From the NCBI GenBank assembly GCA_964550655.1, contig CAZKAQ010000003.1:17345-81344 (forward strand): 64,000 nt of DNA, written 5' to 3'. Numbering within the stretch: position 1 is the stretch's first letter; every line of letters starts with the position of its first letter. Below the pieces are notes generated by a model. The model did not search any database. It was given only the letters and a program-made list of their open reading frames with translations, and had not been told where the DNA came from. The position numbers and the translations under genes are program-made. Below are positions 1-7,767 of this stretch, one piece after another. The DNA is from GCA-1730015 sp964550655. GTDB taxonomy: Bacteria; Pseudomonadota; Gammaproteobacteria; Granulosicoccales; Granulosicoccaceae.

Positions 1-162
1 ACACTCAACTTAGTCTTAAAAAACAATACGTTTTCCCGATGTGTTCATGCATCGCTTAAGTGTTATCACGCAGATACCCACTCAAGATACCTGCAAGTCG
101 CCGATAACCGCACAAGCTCGTGAAAACCAGCATAAAAACCGGCACTCATAGATAACAATAAA

Positions 163-1869
163 ATGCCCACAATAAACAGACGTGCATTCCTTAGAAATTC
201 CATGGCAATTGCTGCCAGTAGCTCGGCGTTTGCCAGTGGTGGTAATGCCATTGCCGCGCAATCCGCGCGCGCTGGCATAGAATCTATTCTGCGAAGCACA
301 GAAAACTCCGTAACAGGCATTCGTTTACGCCATAAAAAGAAACTGTTGCAACTGTATACACAAAGGAACTTTGCACCTTTGTGGTCTGTGAACGGACAAT
401 ATACTGATACGTGTCGCGCCATGGTCAGGAAGCTCGATGATTCACAGCAGCTGGGTCTACACCCGTCAAGATACTACACAAAAATTCTCGGTAGCTGGCT
501 ACGACTGCAGGAATCACAAAATACCAGAAACCTCGAGGTTGTACTGACCGACGTACTATTTGAGTACTTCGATAACCTGGCCAATGGGCAAACCGGAAAA
601 CGTCCGGGAGATTCAGACAGCTGGTTCGCAAGACAAGACGTAACCAATACTGATGATGTCGCATTTAATTTCTTTCAAAGTTCTGCGTCACTTAACGATG
701 CAGCCAGTCAGATACAACCGGTAAGTCAGCACTACAACAGCCTGTTACAGTCACTTAAAGAGCAACAAACACTTCTCGCTAGCGGCGGTTACACAAAGAT
801 TAATAAAGGCCCGACGCTCAAGCCCGGTATGCAGGACTCGCGAGTAATACAACTTCGACAACGACTAAAACAAAGTGGTGATTACACAGTTTCACTGGAC
901 CCTGGCTCAAACCAATTTGATAATTGGGTAGTGGATAGTCTAAAGACTTTTCAAACACGACACGGACTCAAAGCAGATGGTCTGCTTGGTAAAAAGACAC
1001 TGGAAGAACTGAATACTCCCATTGAAAAACGTATCCAACAGATAGAAATAAATCTCGATAGATGGCGTTGGTTGCCGAAGGATCTCGGTCAGAACTATAT
1101 TATTGTCAATACTGCGGGCTTCGAGATGGAAGTGGTGCAGAACGGCTACAAAACGCTGGACATGAATGTTGTTGTTGGAAAACCGGAACATAAAACACCA
1201 ATCTTCTCCAAAAACATGCAATATCTGTCTTTCAACCCACTCTGGCACGTCCCCAAAAGCATCACCCGAAAGAACCTGCTGCCCCGCGAATTAGCCAATC
1301 CCGGATACTTGAAAAAAAGAAAGTTTGTTGCCGTATCACTCGCTGATAACAAAACACGCCAACTCGATAGTTTCTCCCGACACGAGCTCGAACCGTCAAC
1401 TTTTATTCCTCAGTATCGTCTGATGCAACTACCCGGCAGCGACAACGCACTTGGTCGAGTCAAGTTTATGCTGCCAAATCAGTACGCAATTTATTTACAC
1501 GACACCATCGCGAAAAATTTATTTCAAAGAACCACCCGGGCCTACAGTCACGGCTGCATCAGAGTGGAAGACCCTGTAAAACTGGCAAAGGCACTCCTGA
1601 TAAACGAGGGACACAGTGAGTATGACGTTGAAGAACGATTCAACACAGACCGAACCACATCAGCGCGCCTTCACAACCCACTTCCGGTCCACATGACTTA
1701 CCAGACGGCATGGGTCGATAAATACAATAGATTGAACTTCAGAAATGATATTTATGGCCACGATTCTCATGCAATCCGCAACTACCAACGTCAGCGACCG
1801 TCGCTTGCTGAAAAAGAACAGGAATTGCTTGTGCAACAGGAAGGGCTGGTAATCACCGAATTCTTTTAA
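163..1869 (+). CDS. Tat-exported L,D-transpeptidase (YcbB/LdtD-like)
   Basis: Predicted murein L,D-transpeptidase, which forms 3-3 cross-links between meso-diaminopimelate residues of peptidoglycan in the periplasm. The 568-residue product has a peptidoglycan-binding-like domain at about 223-285 and a YkuD catalytic domain at about 311-480. The signature SHGCIRVEDP puts the catalytic cysteine at residue 465 with its histidine two residues before it. Length and domain order fit the YcbB family. The N terminus reads NRRAFLRNS followed by a small-residue hydrophobic stretch, which matches a twin-arginine signal rather than a plain Sec signal. It stands alone; the next gene is almost 400 bases downstream. 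The family call is firm; Tat export is inferred from the motif only. Confidence 0.9.
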   Translation: MPTINRRAFLRNSMAIAASSSAFASGGNAIAAQSARAGIESILRSTENSVTGIRLRHKKKLLQLYTQRNFAPLWSVNGQYTDTCRAMVRKLDDSQQLGLHPSRYYTKILGSWLRLQESQNTRNLEVVLTDVLFEYFDNLANGQTGKRPGDSDSWFARQDVTNTDDVAFNFFQSSASLNDAASQIQPVSQHYNSLLQSLKEQQTLLASGGYTKINKGPTLKPGMQDSRVIQLRQRLKQSGDYTVSLDPGSNQFDNWVVDSLKTFQTRHGLKADGLLGKKTLEELNTPIEKRIQQIEINLDRWRWLPKDLGQNYIIVNTAGFEMEVVQNGYKTLDMNVVVGKPEHKTPIFSKNMQYLSFNPLWHVPKSITRKNLLPRELANPGYLKKRKFVAVSLADNKTRQLDSFSRHELEPSTFIPQYRLMQLPGSDNALGRVKFMLPNQYAIYLHDTIAKNLFQRTTRAYSHGCIRVEDPVKLAKALLINEGHSEYDVEERFNTDRTTSARLHNPLPVHMTYQTAWVDKYNRLNFRNDIYGHDSHAIRNYQRQRPSLAEKEQELLVQQEGLVITEFF

Positions 1870-2256
1870 TAACCTTTAACAATAGAATTACACTCCGAGG
1901 CGTACACTGCCCCGAAGAGGCGCAGCCACCTTGGTCACTCACTATTTCTGCCGATGCCACTCATCGCACAACGGTCTCCGATATATCTGTCGGCAGAATC
2001 CTGATCACATCCAAAGCACACAGCTCAACCATTTCAATGTTGCCTGGCAGTTGCTTTTACACTTTGCTCAGACACCAGTCCTCTTGCGCTCTGCTGCAAA
2101 CACATCACCCACTGTTAAGCGTCCTCTCTGCCGCAAGGCCCTATCCCCGCTCCTCCAGATCTTAACAAAGCACAGCCTCCGGTCTTTAAAAGCCGTGAAC
2201 AAGGCAGCGCATCTGTTTATAATAGCTGCATACCTCACACCTCTGCGAGAACTTTC
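1870..2256. other. Intergenic region, no gene supported
   Basis: This 387-base stretch separates the transpeptidase from the hydroxyisourate hydrolase gene. An open frame on the plus strand runs through it and overlaps the next gene out of frame, but its product is Cys/His/Ser-rich with no domain and it has no ribosome-binding site, so I reject it. The only thing I can support is a candidate promoter near its 3' end, listed separately. Confidence 0.5.
2195..2223 (+). promoter_or_regulatory. Candidate sigma-70 promoter for uraH
   Basis: A perfect -10 hexamer TATAAT lies at 2218-2223. With a 17-base spacer the -35 position reads GTGAAC, a weak match. The start codon follows 33 bases after the -10 box. 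This is pattern matching only. Confidence 0.4.
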
Positions 2257-2607
2257 ATGGCAGGCCTCTCGACCCACATACTCGATACCAGCACAGGTAA
2301 ACCGGCTGCCAATGTAAAAATCGAGCTCTTCGAGGGCGACAGCCCCAATCCTGTTGTCACCAGCCACAGCAATTCAGATGGTCGTACTGATGCGCCGTTG
2401 ATTGCAGCAGGCAATCTCAGGAAAGGTATCTACCAGTTGCACTTTCATGCAGGTGATTATCTGCGAACAAATAAAATAGATAATCTCCCGTCTGTACCCT
2501 TCCTGGATGTAGTAGTGATAAGATTCGGAATAGACAACACCGACCAGCATTATCATGTTCCCCTGTTGTTTTCACCCTACGGCTACTCAACCTATCGCGG
2601 CAGCTAG
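2257..2607 (+). CDS. uraH: 5-hydroxyisourate hydrolase (transthyretin-like)
   Basis: Hydrolyses 5-hydroxyisourate, the product of urate oxidation, to OHCU in purine catabolism. The 116-residue protein has the family's typical length. It has the N-terminal LSTHILDTSTGKPA block with the conserved active-site histidine, the central arginine/histidine region, and the diagnostic C-terminal tail ending YRGS. There is no signal peptide, so a cytoplasmic location is expected. The usual partners (urate oxidase, OHCU decarboxylase, allantoinase) are not in this window, so the gene is an orphan here. The start ATG follows a modest GAGA-type ribosome-binding site. Confidence 0.93.
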   Translation: MAGLSTHILDTSTGKPAANVKIELFEGDSPNPVVTSHSNSDGRTDAPLIAAGNLRKGIYQLHFHAGDYLRTNKIDNLPSVPFLDVVVIRFGIDNTDQHYHVPLLFSPYGYSTYRGS

Positions 2608-2620
2608 TTCAACTGCCGCG
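2596..2620 (+). terminator. GC-rich hairpin after uraH
   Basis: Perfect 8-bp stem CGCGGCAG / CTGCCGCG with a 9-base loop. It spans the uraH stop codon. No T-tract follows, so it may be a weak or Rho-assisted terminator or an mRNA-stabilising hairpin. Confidence 0.4.
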
Positions 2621-2664
2621 GCCATTTACATTTAAACACAACCAGTATCAATCGGAGACAGTGA

Positions 2665-3495
2665 ATGTCTGATCTAGAAAATATAATCAACCAGGCGTTT
2701 GAACAACGCACAGACATCTCGCCCTCAAGCGTTGATGCAGAAACAAAGAAAGCGGTCGAAGATGCCATCGAACTTATAGACAGCGGCAAGGAAAGAGTCG
2801 CTGTGCAGCAGGGTGTTGGTGACTGGAAAGTCAACGAATGGCTAAAAAAAGCGGTACTTTTATCCTTCAGAATTCGTGACAACGAACCGATGGCCGCTGG
2901 AGGCTACACACAATTCTACGACAAGGTAGACAGTAAATTCACCCACCACACAGCAAAACAATTTGCCGATTCCGGTGTACGGGTAGTACCACCTGCGGTG
3001 GCACGCAAAGGATCATTCATTGCAAGTAACACAGTATTGATGCCTTCGTATGTCAATATTGGCGCCTATGTCGATAGCGGCACCATGGTAGATACCTGGG
3101 CCACCGTTGGTTCTTGTGCTCAAATTGGCAAGAACGTACATCTATCCGGTGGCGTCGGTATTGGCGGCGTACTTGAACCACTACAGGCGACACCTACCAT
3201 TATTGAGGACAACTGTTTCATAGGTGCACGCTCTGAAGTGGTAGAAGGCGTTATCGTTGAAGAAGGCTCGGTCATTTCTATGGGCGTATACATTGGCCAG
3301 AGTACACGCATTTATAATCGTGAAAAAGACGAAATTATCTACGGTCGAGTTCCGGCAGGCTCAGTGGTAGTCTCGGGAAATCTGCCGTCAGACAATGGCA
3401 AATACAGTTTATACTGCGCCGTGATTGTGAAAACCGTTGATGAAAAAACCCGTAGCAAAGTCGGCATTAACGAGCTACTAAGAACCATTGATTAA
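2665..3495 (+). CDS. dapD: Tetrahydrodipicolinate N-succinyltransferase
   Basis: Catalyses succinyl-CoA-dependent acylation of 2,3,4,5-tetrahydropyridine-2,6-dicarboxylate, a step in the succinylase branch of lysine and diaminopimelate synthesis. The 276 residues match the family length. The N-terminal helical part runs to about residue 100, followed by a left-handed parallel beta-helix of hexapeptide repeats (VLMPSYVNIGAYVDSGTMVD onward) with the conserved GGVGIGGVLEP and EGSVISMGVYIGQSTRI blocks. A GGAGACAG ribosome-binding site lies just upstream of the ATG. A YffB-like reductase gene follows after 36 bases, a common association near dap genes in gammaproteobacteria. Confidence 0.97.
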   Translation: MSDLENIINQAFEQRTDISPSSVDAETKKAVEDAIELIDSGKERVAVQQGVGDWKVNEWLKKAVLLSFRIRDNEPMAAGGYTQFYDKVDSKFTHHTAKQFADSGVRVVPPAVARKGSFIASNTVLMPSYVNIGAYVDSGTMVDTWATVGSCAQIGKNVHLSGGVGIGGVLEPLQATPTIIEDNCFIGARSEVVEGVIVEEGSVISMGVYIGQSTRIYNREKDEIIYGRVPAGSVVVSGNLPSDNGKYSLYCAVIVKTVDEKTRSKVGINELLRTID

Positions 3496-3531
3496 CCAGG
3501 ACCTTTAGAGCAGCCAGACAATACCGCAATC

Positions 3532-3882
3532 ATGACTACCACAATCTATGGTATAAAAAACTGTGACACCATAAAAAAAGCCCGTCGCTTCATGGACGAG
3601 CATGGCGTCGATTACCTATTTCATGACTATCGAGTCGATGGTGTGGATAAAAAACTACTAGCCGCCTGGGTGAAAAAGCACGGTTGGGAAACCGTGCTTA
3701 ACAAGCGCGGCACCACCTGGCGAAAACTGAATGATAAAATCAAAACCAACACAGACCAGAGTAACGTTGTCTCCCTGCTGCTGGAACACCCTGCCATGAT
3801 CAAAAGACCGGTGCTGGTGTGCGGTAACAACTCACTGATTGGTTTTTCGGAAGATTCCTACACCGAGTTCCTTAGCCTTTAA
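3532..3882 (+). CDS. ArsC/Spx-family reductase (YffB-like)
   Basis: Small thioredoxin-fold protein of the arsenate reductase-like YffB/Spx family, 116 residues, which is the usual size. The N-terminal IYGIKNCDTIKKARRF holds a single redox-position cysteine, and the HDYRVDGVD block and KRGTTWRKL segment are typical of YffB. True arsenate reductase activity is not established for this branch; a glutathione- or thiol-dependent reductase is the cautious description. It probably shares a transcript with dapD. Its last 11 bases overlap the end of the convergent racemase-like gene. Confidence 0.88.
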   Translation: MTTTIYGIKNCDTIKKARRFMDEHGVDYLFHDYRVDGVDKKLLAAWVKKHGWETVLNKRGTTWRKLNDKIKTNTDQSNVVSLLLEHPAMIKRPVLVCGNNSLIGFSEDSYTEFLSL

Positions 3883-4621
3883 AAAAGGCTTCATCCAACA
3901 CCATCTCTACATGAGCTGCAATAGTATTGATAAAGCCGATACCATTGTGCCTGAAATACACTGAATCTGCCTGCTCGGGAAAAGCCAGTGGCAGTTCAGT
4001 ACAGGCCAGACAAACCAGTTCGGTTGCAGGACTGCGTACATGCTTTCGGGATATTTCCACAATACGATCGCGGGCGCTGTCGATAACTCCCTGATACAGA
4101 TCTACATCGATAAGCTGTTCGATTTCAGCTATCTCTTCGTCACTCACCTGCGGCAGTGCTGAAATACCTTGCTTTTGCAGCGCCTGCGGATACACCGGAC
4201 TTCTCATGGTTAGCGGAGTACCGAGCACCAAAGCTGCACTGCCACCATTAGACGCAACAGCTTTAGATGTGGCCTCAAGTATACTGACTACCGGCAAATC
4301 CAGACCCCTGACTATTCCATGTAACCGCATGTGCGGTGTATTGCTTGCGATCATGCCAAAATCTGCGCCGGCATGTTTTAAGCGAACAAAGGCGTCTCTG
4401 AACTTGCTGTCGTAGGATTCCCACGACTTCTCATCACCATGCATGCCTCGCAGTGCTCTGGTCTCTTTAATATTAAGAGATTCGATAACCATTGGCGGTG
4501 TGGAAAAAGGCGGATCTTCACCGGCAATACGAAAACGCTGATTAGCAAGTTTGCAAAGCAGGCGATAATAGTCCACGGTTGATGGCCATGCCAGACCACC
4601 AATAATGCCGATCTTTTTCAT
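3872..4621 (-). CDS. Aspartate/glutamate racemase family protein
   Basis: Member of the Asp/Glu/hydantoin racemase fold, 249 residues. The family is expected to interconvert amino-acid enantiomers by a two-base mechanism. The N-terminal KKIGIIGGLAWPSTVDYYR block and the C-terminal VCLACTELPL block (Cys207) are characteristic. The usual first catalytic cysteine lies in an A-C-N-T-x-H motif; here the motif is IASNTPH with serine at 93. Some relatives such as E. coli YgeA also lack that cysteine, so altered specificity or a one-sided enzyme is possible. Convergent with, and overlapping, the reductase gene. Substrate unknown. Confidence 0.85.
   Translation of the reverse strand: MKKIGIIGGLAWPSTVDYYRLLCKLANQRFRIAGEDPPFSTPPMVIESLNIKETRALRGMHGDEKSWESYDSKFRDAFVRLKHAGADFGMIASNTPHMRLHGIVRGLDLPVVSILEATSKAVASNGGSAALVLGTPLTMRSPVYPQALQKQGISALPQVSDEEIAEIEQLIDVDLYQGVIDSARDRIVEISRKHVRSPATELVCLACTELPLAFPEQADSVYFRHNGIGFINTIAAHVEMVLDEAFFKG
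3874..3890. terminator. Bidirectional hairpin between convergent genes
   Basis: Perfect inverted repeat AGCCTTT-AAA-AAAGGCT spans the overlapping ends of the YffB-like and racemase-like genes. It contains the stop codons of both. A/T-rich arms on both sides would serve as U-tracts in either direction, though none is long. Confidence 0.45.
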
Positions 4622-4809
4622 CAGTTTTTATGAACCACAGGAAAATGCAGACAAGTATTTCAGCTTCTTATTGTAACGCAGCGCGCACGGCCAGCTCTAT
4701 ACCAATTATTGACTGGCGCCAGAGAGTCTGTACAGATTTTTTCTTTCGATCGGCACACTAGCCGAGGTGCAGGACAGGCAGCTCTGCCGCTTCTATGACG
4801 AAATTCAGA

Positions 4810-6324
4810 TCAATCTATTAACGTACTCTCTGACAAAAGCTCAACAATAGACTGGTCCTGACTTTTAACAGCAATGTCAGCAGCTGTTTGCCGCTTGTTG
4901 TTCTGATGTGCCTGATCTACCTTGTTTTCCATTAGATACTTTACAACTGACGGATATTTGCCACGCGCAGCCAGCATTAGTGGCGACCAACCCTTATAGG
5001 TTACCACGTTGAGATTGCCACCCTTGCGGTGTAGCATTTTAAGAATATCGAGGTGTCCATAACGAGCAGCCAATGAAACAGGAGTCCACAGATTTCGTTG
5101 TCCCGCCCGGTTTGGATCAGCCCCCTGATCCAGTAAATACTGCGCTACCCGGGCATGTCCATAACCGGAAGCACGATGAAGTGCGGTATAACCTTTGTTA
5201 TCCAAAGTGTGAATGTCCATCCCCTTACTCAGATATAGCTTCACAACATTGAGGTTTCCATGCCTTGCCGCAATAACGAGGCCTGTCTGGCCGTGATCAT
5301 TTACAATGTTCAGAGGTATCTCTGCACTAAACAAGGTCTCCAGGGCATGCGAATTACCTTTTTCGGCAAAAAGAGCTACCGCGGAATTCGCGCTGGCATT
5401 CTTTTGAAGCAATATCTTAGCAACTCTTTGATGACCTCGGGAAGCTGCCCACCAGAGTGCACTTCGTCCCTTATCATCTTCAATATTAACTTTAGCGCCA
5501 CCGTCCAGAATCGCTGTAACCGTGTCGATGAATCCGTGCTTCGATGCCAACATCAAGGGTGATTTTTTATCATTGGTCGAACTGTTTATATCCGCGTTAT
5601 GACTCAGAAGGGTTGTTATCGCGTCGGTGTGGCCGTTGTGGGCGGCCAGTGCCAACGCAGTCCAGCCCGAGGTGGTTCTGTGGTCTATATCTATACCTTT
5701 GGCAAGATAGTACTCAACAAGTGTACTGTGTCCGTATCTGGCAGCATAGTGGAGCAACGTCCACCGGTGATCATTAGTTTTTAAGACAGCTCCACCGGCG
5801 AGCAGTGCATCAATTACATCCATATGCCCTGCATACGTTGCACTGCTTAACGGTGTAGAGCCGCTCTTACCTACAATATTCGGGTTAGCACCTTTTGATA
5901 GCAGATAGATAACCATTTGCAGCTCACCTTCACGGGCCGCGGCTTTTACAGGGGTATCCTGTGCGCTGTCTTTTAGATCGATATTCGCGCCGTTCTCAAT
6001 TAGCATTCTGGCGGTATCCAGATGGCCGTTGCTTGCAGCTGCAGTTAAGAGCGTATATTCAGTTTTCGTGTCGGGTGACGCCAGTCCTTCCTTAATAACA
6101 TGCTCGACCGCTTGAGTTGCTCCAATACCAGACAGGTACACCATGATCTCACGAATTTCATATTCGCTGTGAGACTTGATTCTTTCTATTAGCGCGGTGT
6201 GTTTATCAGCCAGATCGTTTGCGTCGGGAGCCTCCTGCTTTGCCGGGTTGGTCCCAGTCTGTATGGCGATGCTTAACGCAAGAAAATTTGCAAACAGATA
6301 ATTAGACAGGGTGACAGATAACAT
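4810..6324 (-). CDS. Exported ankyrin-repeat protein
   Basis: 504 residues, almost wholly made of ankyrin repeats. About a dozen copies of the 33-residue pattern G-x-TPLxxAAxxGHxxxVxxLLxxGA are visible from about residue 85 to the end, for example TLLHYAARYGHSTLVEYYLA and TGLVIAARHGNLNVVKLYLS. The N terminus is hydrophobic (LSNYLFANFLALSIAIQ) and looks like a Sec signal, so I expect a periplasmic protein. Ankyrin repeats are protein-binding scaffolds with no catalysis of their own. The next gene upstream on the same strand is catalase-like, which recalls the katB-ankB pair of Pseudomonas. The two are 269 bases apart, so co-transcription is uncertain. Confidence 0.9.
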   Translation of the reverse strand: MLSVTLSNYLFANFLALSIAIQTGTNPAKQEAPDANDLADKHTALIERIKSHSEYEIREIMVYLSGIGATQAVEHVIKEGLASPDTKTEYTLLTAAASNGHLDTARMLIENGANIDLKDSAQDTPVKAAAREGELQMVIYLLSKGANPNIVGKSGSTPLSSATYAGHMDVIDALLAGGAVLKTNDHRWTLLHYAARYGHSTLVEYYLAKGIDIDHRTTSGWTALALAAHNGHTDAITTLLSHNADINSSTNDKKSPLMLASKHGFIDTVTAILDGGAKVNIEDDKGRSALWWAASRGHQRVAKILLQKNASANSAVALFAEKGNSHALETLFSAEIPLNIVNDHGQTGLVIAARHGNLNVVKLYLSKGMDIHTLDNKGYTALHRASGYGHARVAQYLLDQGADPNRAGQRNLWTPVSLAARYGHLDILKMLHRKGGNLNVVTYKGWSPLMLAARGKYPSVVKYLMENKVDQAHQNNKRQTAADIAVKSQDQSIVELLSESTLID

Positions 6325-6593
6325 ATTTCCCTCTTCATCTGCCCGGCTGTTGTGAGGCAGAAGTTGATAAACAGATGGCCTTCACAGGAACCCTCGACGG
6401 TACAGATGATTTCTTGACAGAATATGTTGTGATTTTTTTAAGATGAGATATTCGTCGCGCGGCGACAACGCGCATGCCTTGCAACGCCGCCACTGGCATG
6501 ATGCTTACCACCGGAGCTTGCGCTATTGCTCAGGCTTTAATTCAGGCTCTATTTTTTGCTAACTATGAATCTGTGACCCGACAAACTGCAGGT

Positions 6594-7736
6594 CTAATTT
6601 TGATCCCAGGCAAGGTTGGGGTCAGAGACAGGCGTAGAATTTCTCTTATGGCGAAATTCTGAAATAGCAGAATACACTTCTTTTCTTAATCGATTAATAC
6701 CGCCCAGAGGCTCAAAGCCTGCGGATGTACGACCAGGATTAAAATCTGAATGCTCGCAAAAGTGATCATTGTGTGGATTAGCAAAATCCTGTTGCGGAAT
6801 ATTGATGTAGCCTATTTTGTTAAAAGGCATTTTATTTTCACTCCAGTCGGCGGAAGCGTCTTCCACTGATACCGATCCGTCGTTCACCTGTACCGATAAA
6901 GCAAAACAAGCGGGTGCTACATCCAGGTGTTTCTTCAGGTTCTTTCGCAGATAGTCCGGATCATTCTCATCGATCTCGGCACTAAACGGGTTGCTGTTTC
7001 CCTCACACCGTTTGGCAGTATATTTAACCTGCTGATCCCCGTACGCATAGGGCGACATGGAAAAATACTGCATATCAAGAGGTGTTTTAATTTCCCTGCT
7101 GCTGTTTTCGTGCGCAATAACAAACTCTTTAAGACGCCAGCCAAACGGGTTATAACCCGGCATGAAATACCTTTTGAGCGCACCAGGCCTGCCAACCAGA
7201 ACACCGGCTTTGACGAAAGCATAATAGTCGACCGGATCGGGTGAGAAAAATACCGGGTGATTGACCAGCAGTAAATCATGCTGTGCAACGGATTCGCCGT
7301 CGCTTGCAGGTGTTTCAGGCGAAGTGTCGAGAATTTTTAAAGACAGACCGCGTCCATCGAATTTTATATCGTGCCTCGGAGTGAACGCGCCGTTTGAAAA
7401 CCTCACCCAGGCTTTGTGTTCGCCGCCTTCGTTTGCAAACATTCCAACTTTAAGGTTTTCAGGCAAGCCTTCCGCCACCTTAAAATTAGCTTTCAGGCAC
7501 CCGTGAGATTTTGCATGGGCATCACGTCGGACCGGACCGGGCTTACCTTTATAGCCTTCTTCTAAATCGGCCACCAACTGTTTGATGGTCGCATCAATTG
7601 TTGTGCGTTCGAGGTCATTGGTGCCACGCAGTTCTTCAGGCACTTTATTTTTAAACCGATCCATGGGCCATAACACAGCTATTGCGATCACGAGAGTGAC
7701 GCCCACAATTTTCAGTCCACGAAGTAAAATCGACAT
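6594..7736 (-). CDS. Membrane-anchored catalase-family haem protein
   Basis: 380-residue catalase-related protein, shorter than a classical monofunctional catalase. One N-terminal membrane segment (about residues 8-24) would anchor it facing the periplasm. The catalase core is recognisable: RRDAHAKSHG carries the distal histidine (His74), AWVRFSNG and DGRGLSLKI match the haem-pocket strands, and LLLVNHPVFF supplies the distal asparagine. The YFSMSPYAYGD region is the likely proximal tyrosine area. Members of this short group may be peroxidases or lipid-hydroperoxide enzymes rather than true catalases; the sequence alone does not decide. It lies 31 bases downstream of a dihaem cytochrome gene on the same strand, so the two are probably one operon. 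Confidence 0.82.
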   Translation of the reverse strand: MSILLRGLKIVGVTLVIAIAVLWPMDRFKNKVPEELRGTNDLERTTIDATIKQLVADLEEGYKGKPGPVRRDAHAKSHGCLKANFKVAEGLPENLKVGMFANEGGEHKAWVRFSNGAFTPRHDIKFDGRGLSLKILDTSPETPASDGESVAQHDLLLVNHPVFFSPDPVDYYAFVKAGVLVGRPGALKRYFMPGYNPFGWRLKEFVIAHENSSREIKTPLDMQYFSMSPYAYGDQQVKYTAKRCEGNSNPFSAEIDENDPDYLRKNLKKHLDVAPACFALSVQVNDGSVSVEDASADWSENKMPFNKIGYINIPQQDFANPHNDHFCEHSDFNPGRTSAGFEPLGGINRLRKEVYSAISEFRHKRNSTPVSDPNLAWDQN

Positions 7737-7767
7737 TCAGCAAAACTTCCTGGAAGTACAGTTCAAG

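Noticed and set aside
1931..2317. 128-codon plus-strand open frame before uraH
   Set aside because: No ribosome-binding site or domain, overlaps uraH out of frame, and contains the likely uraH promoter.
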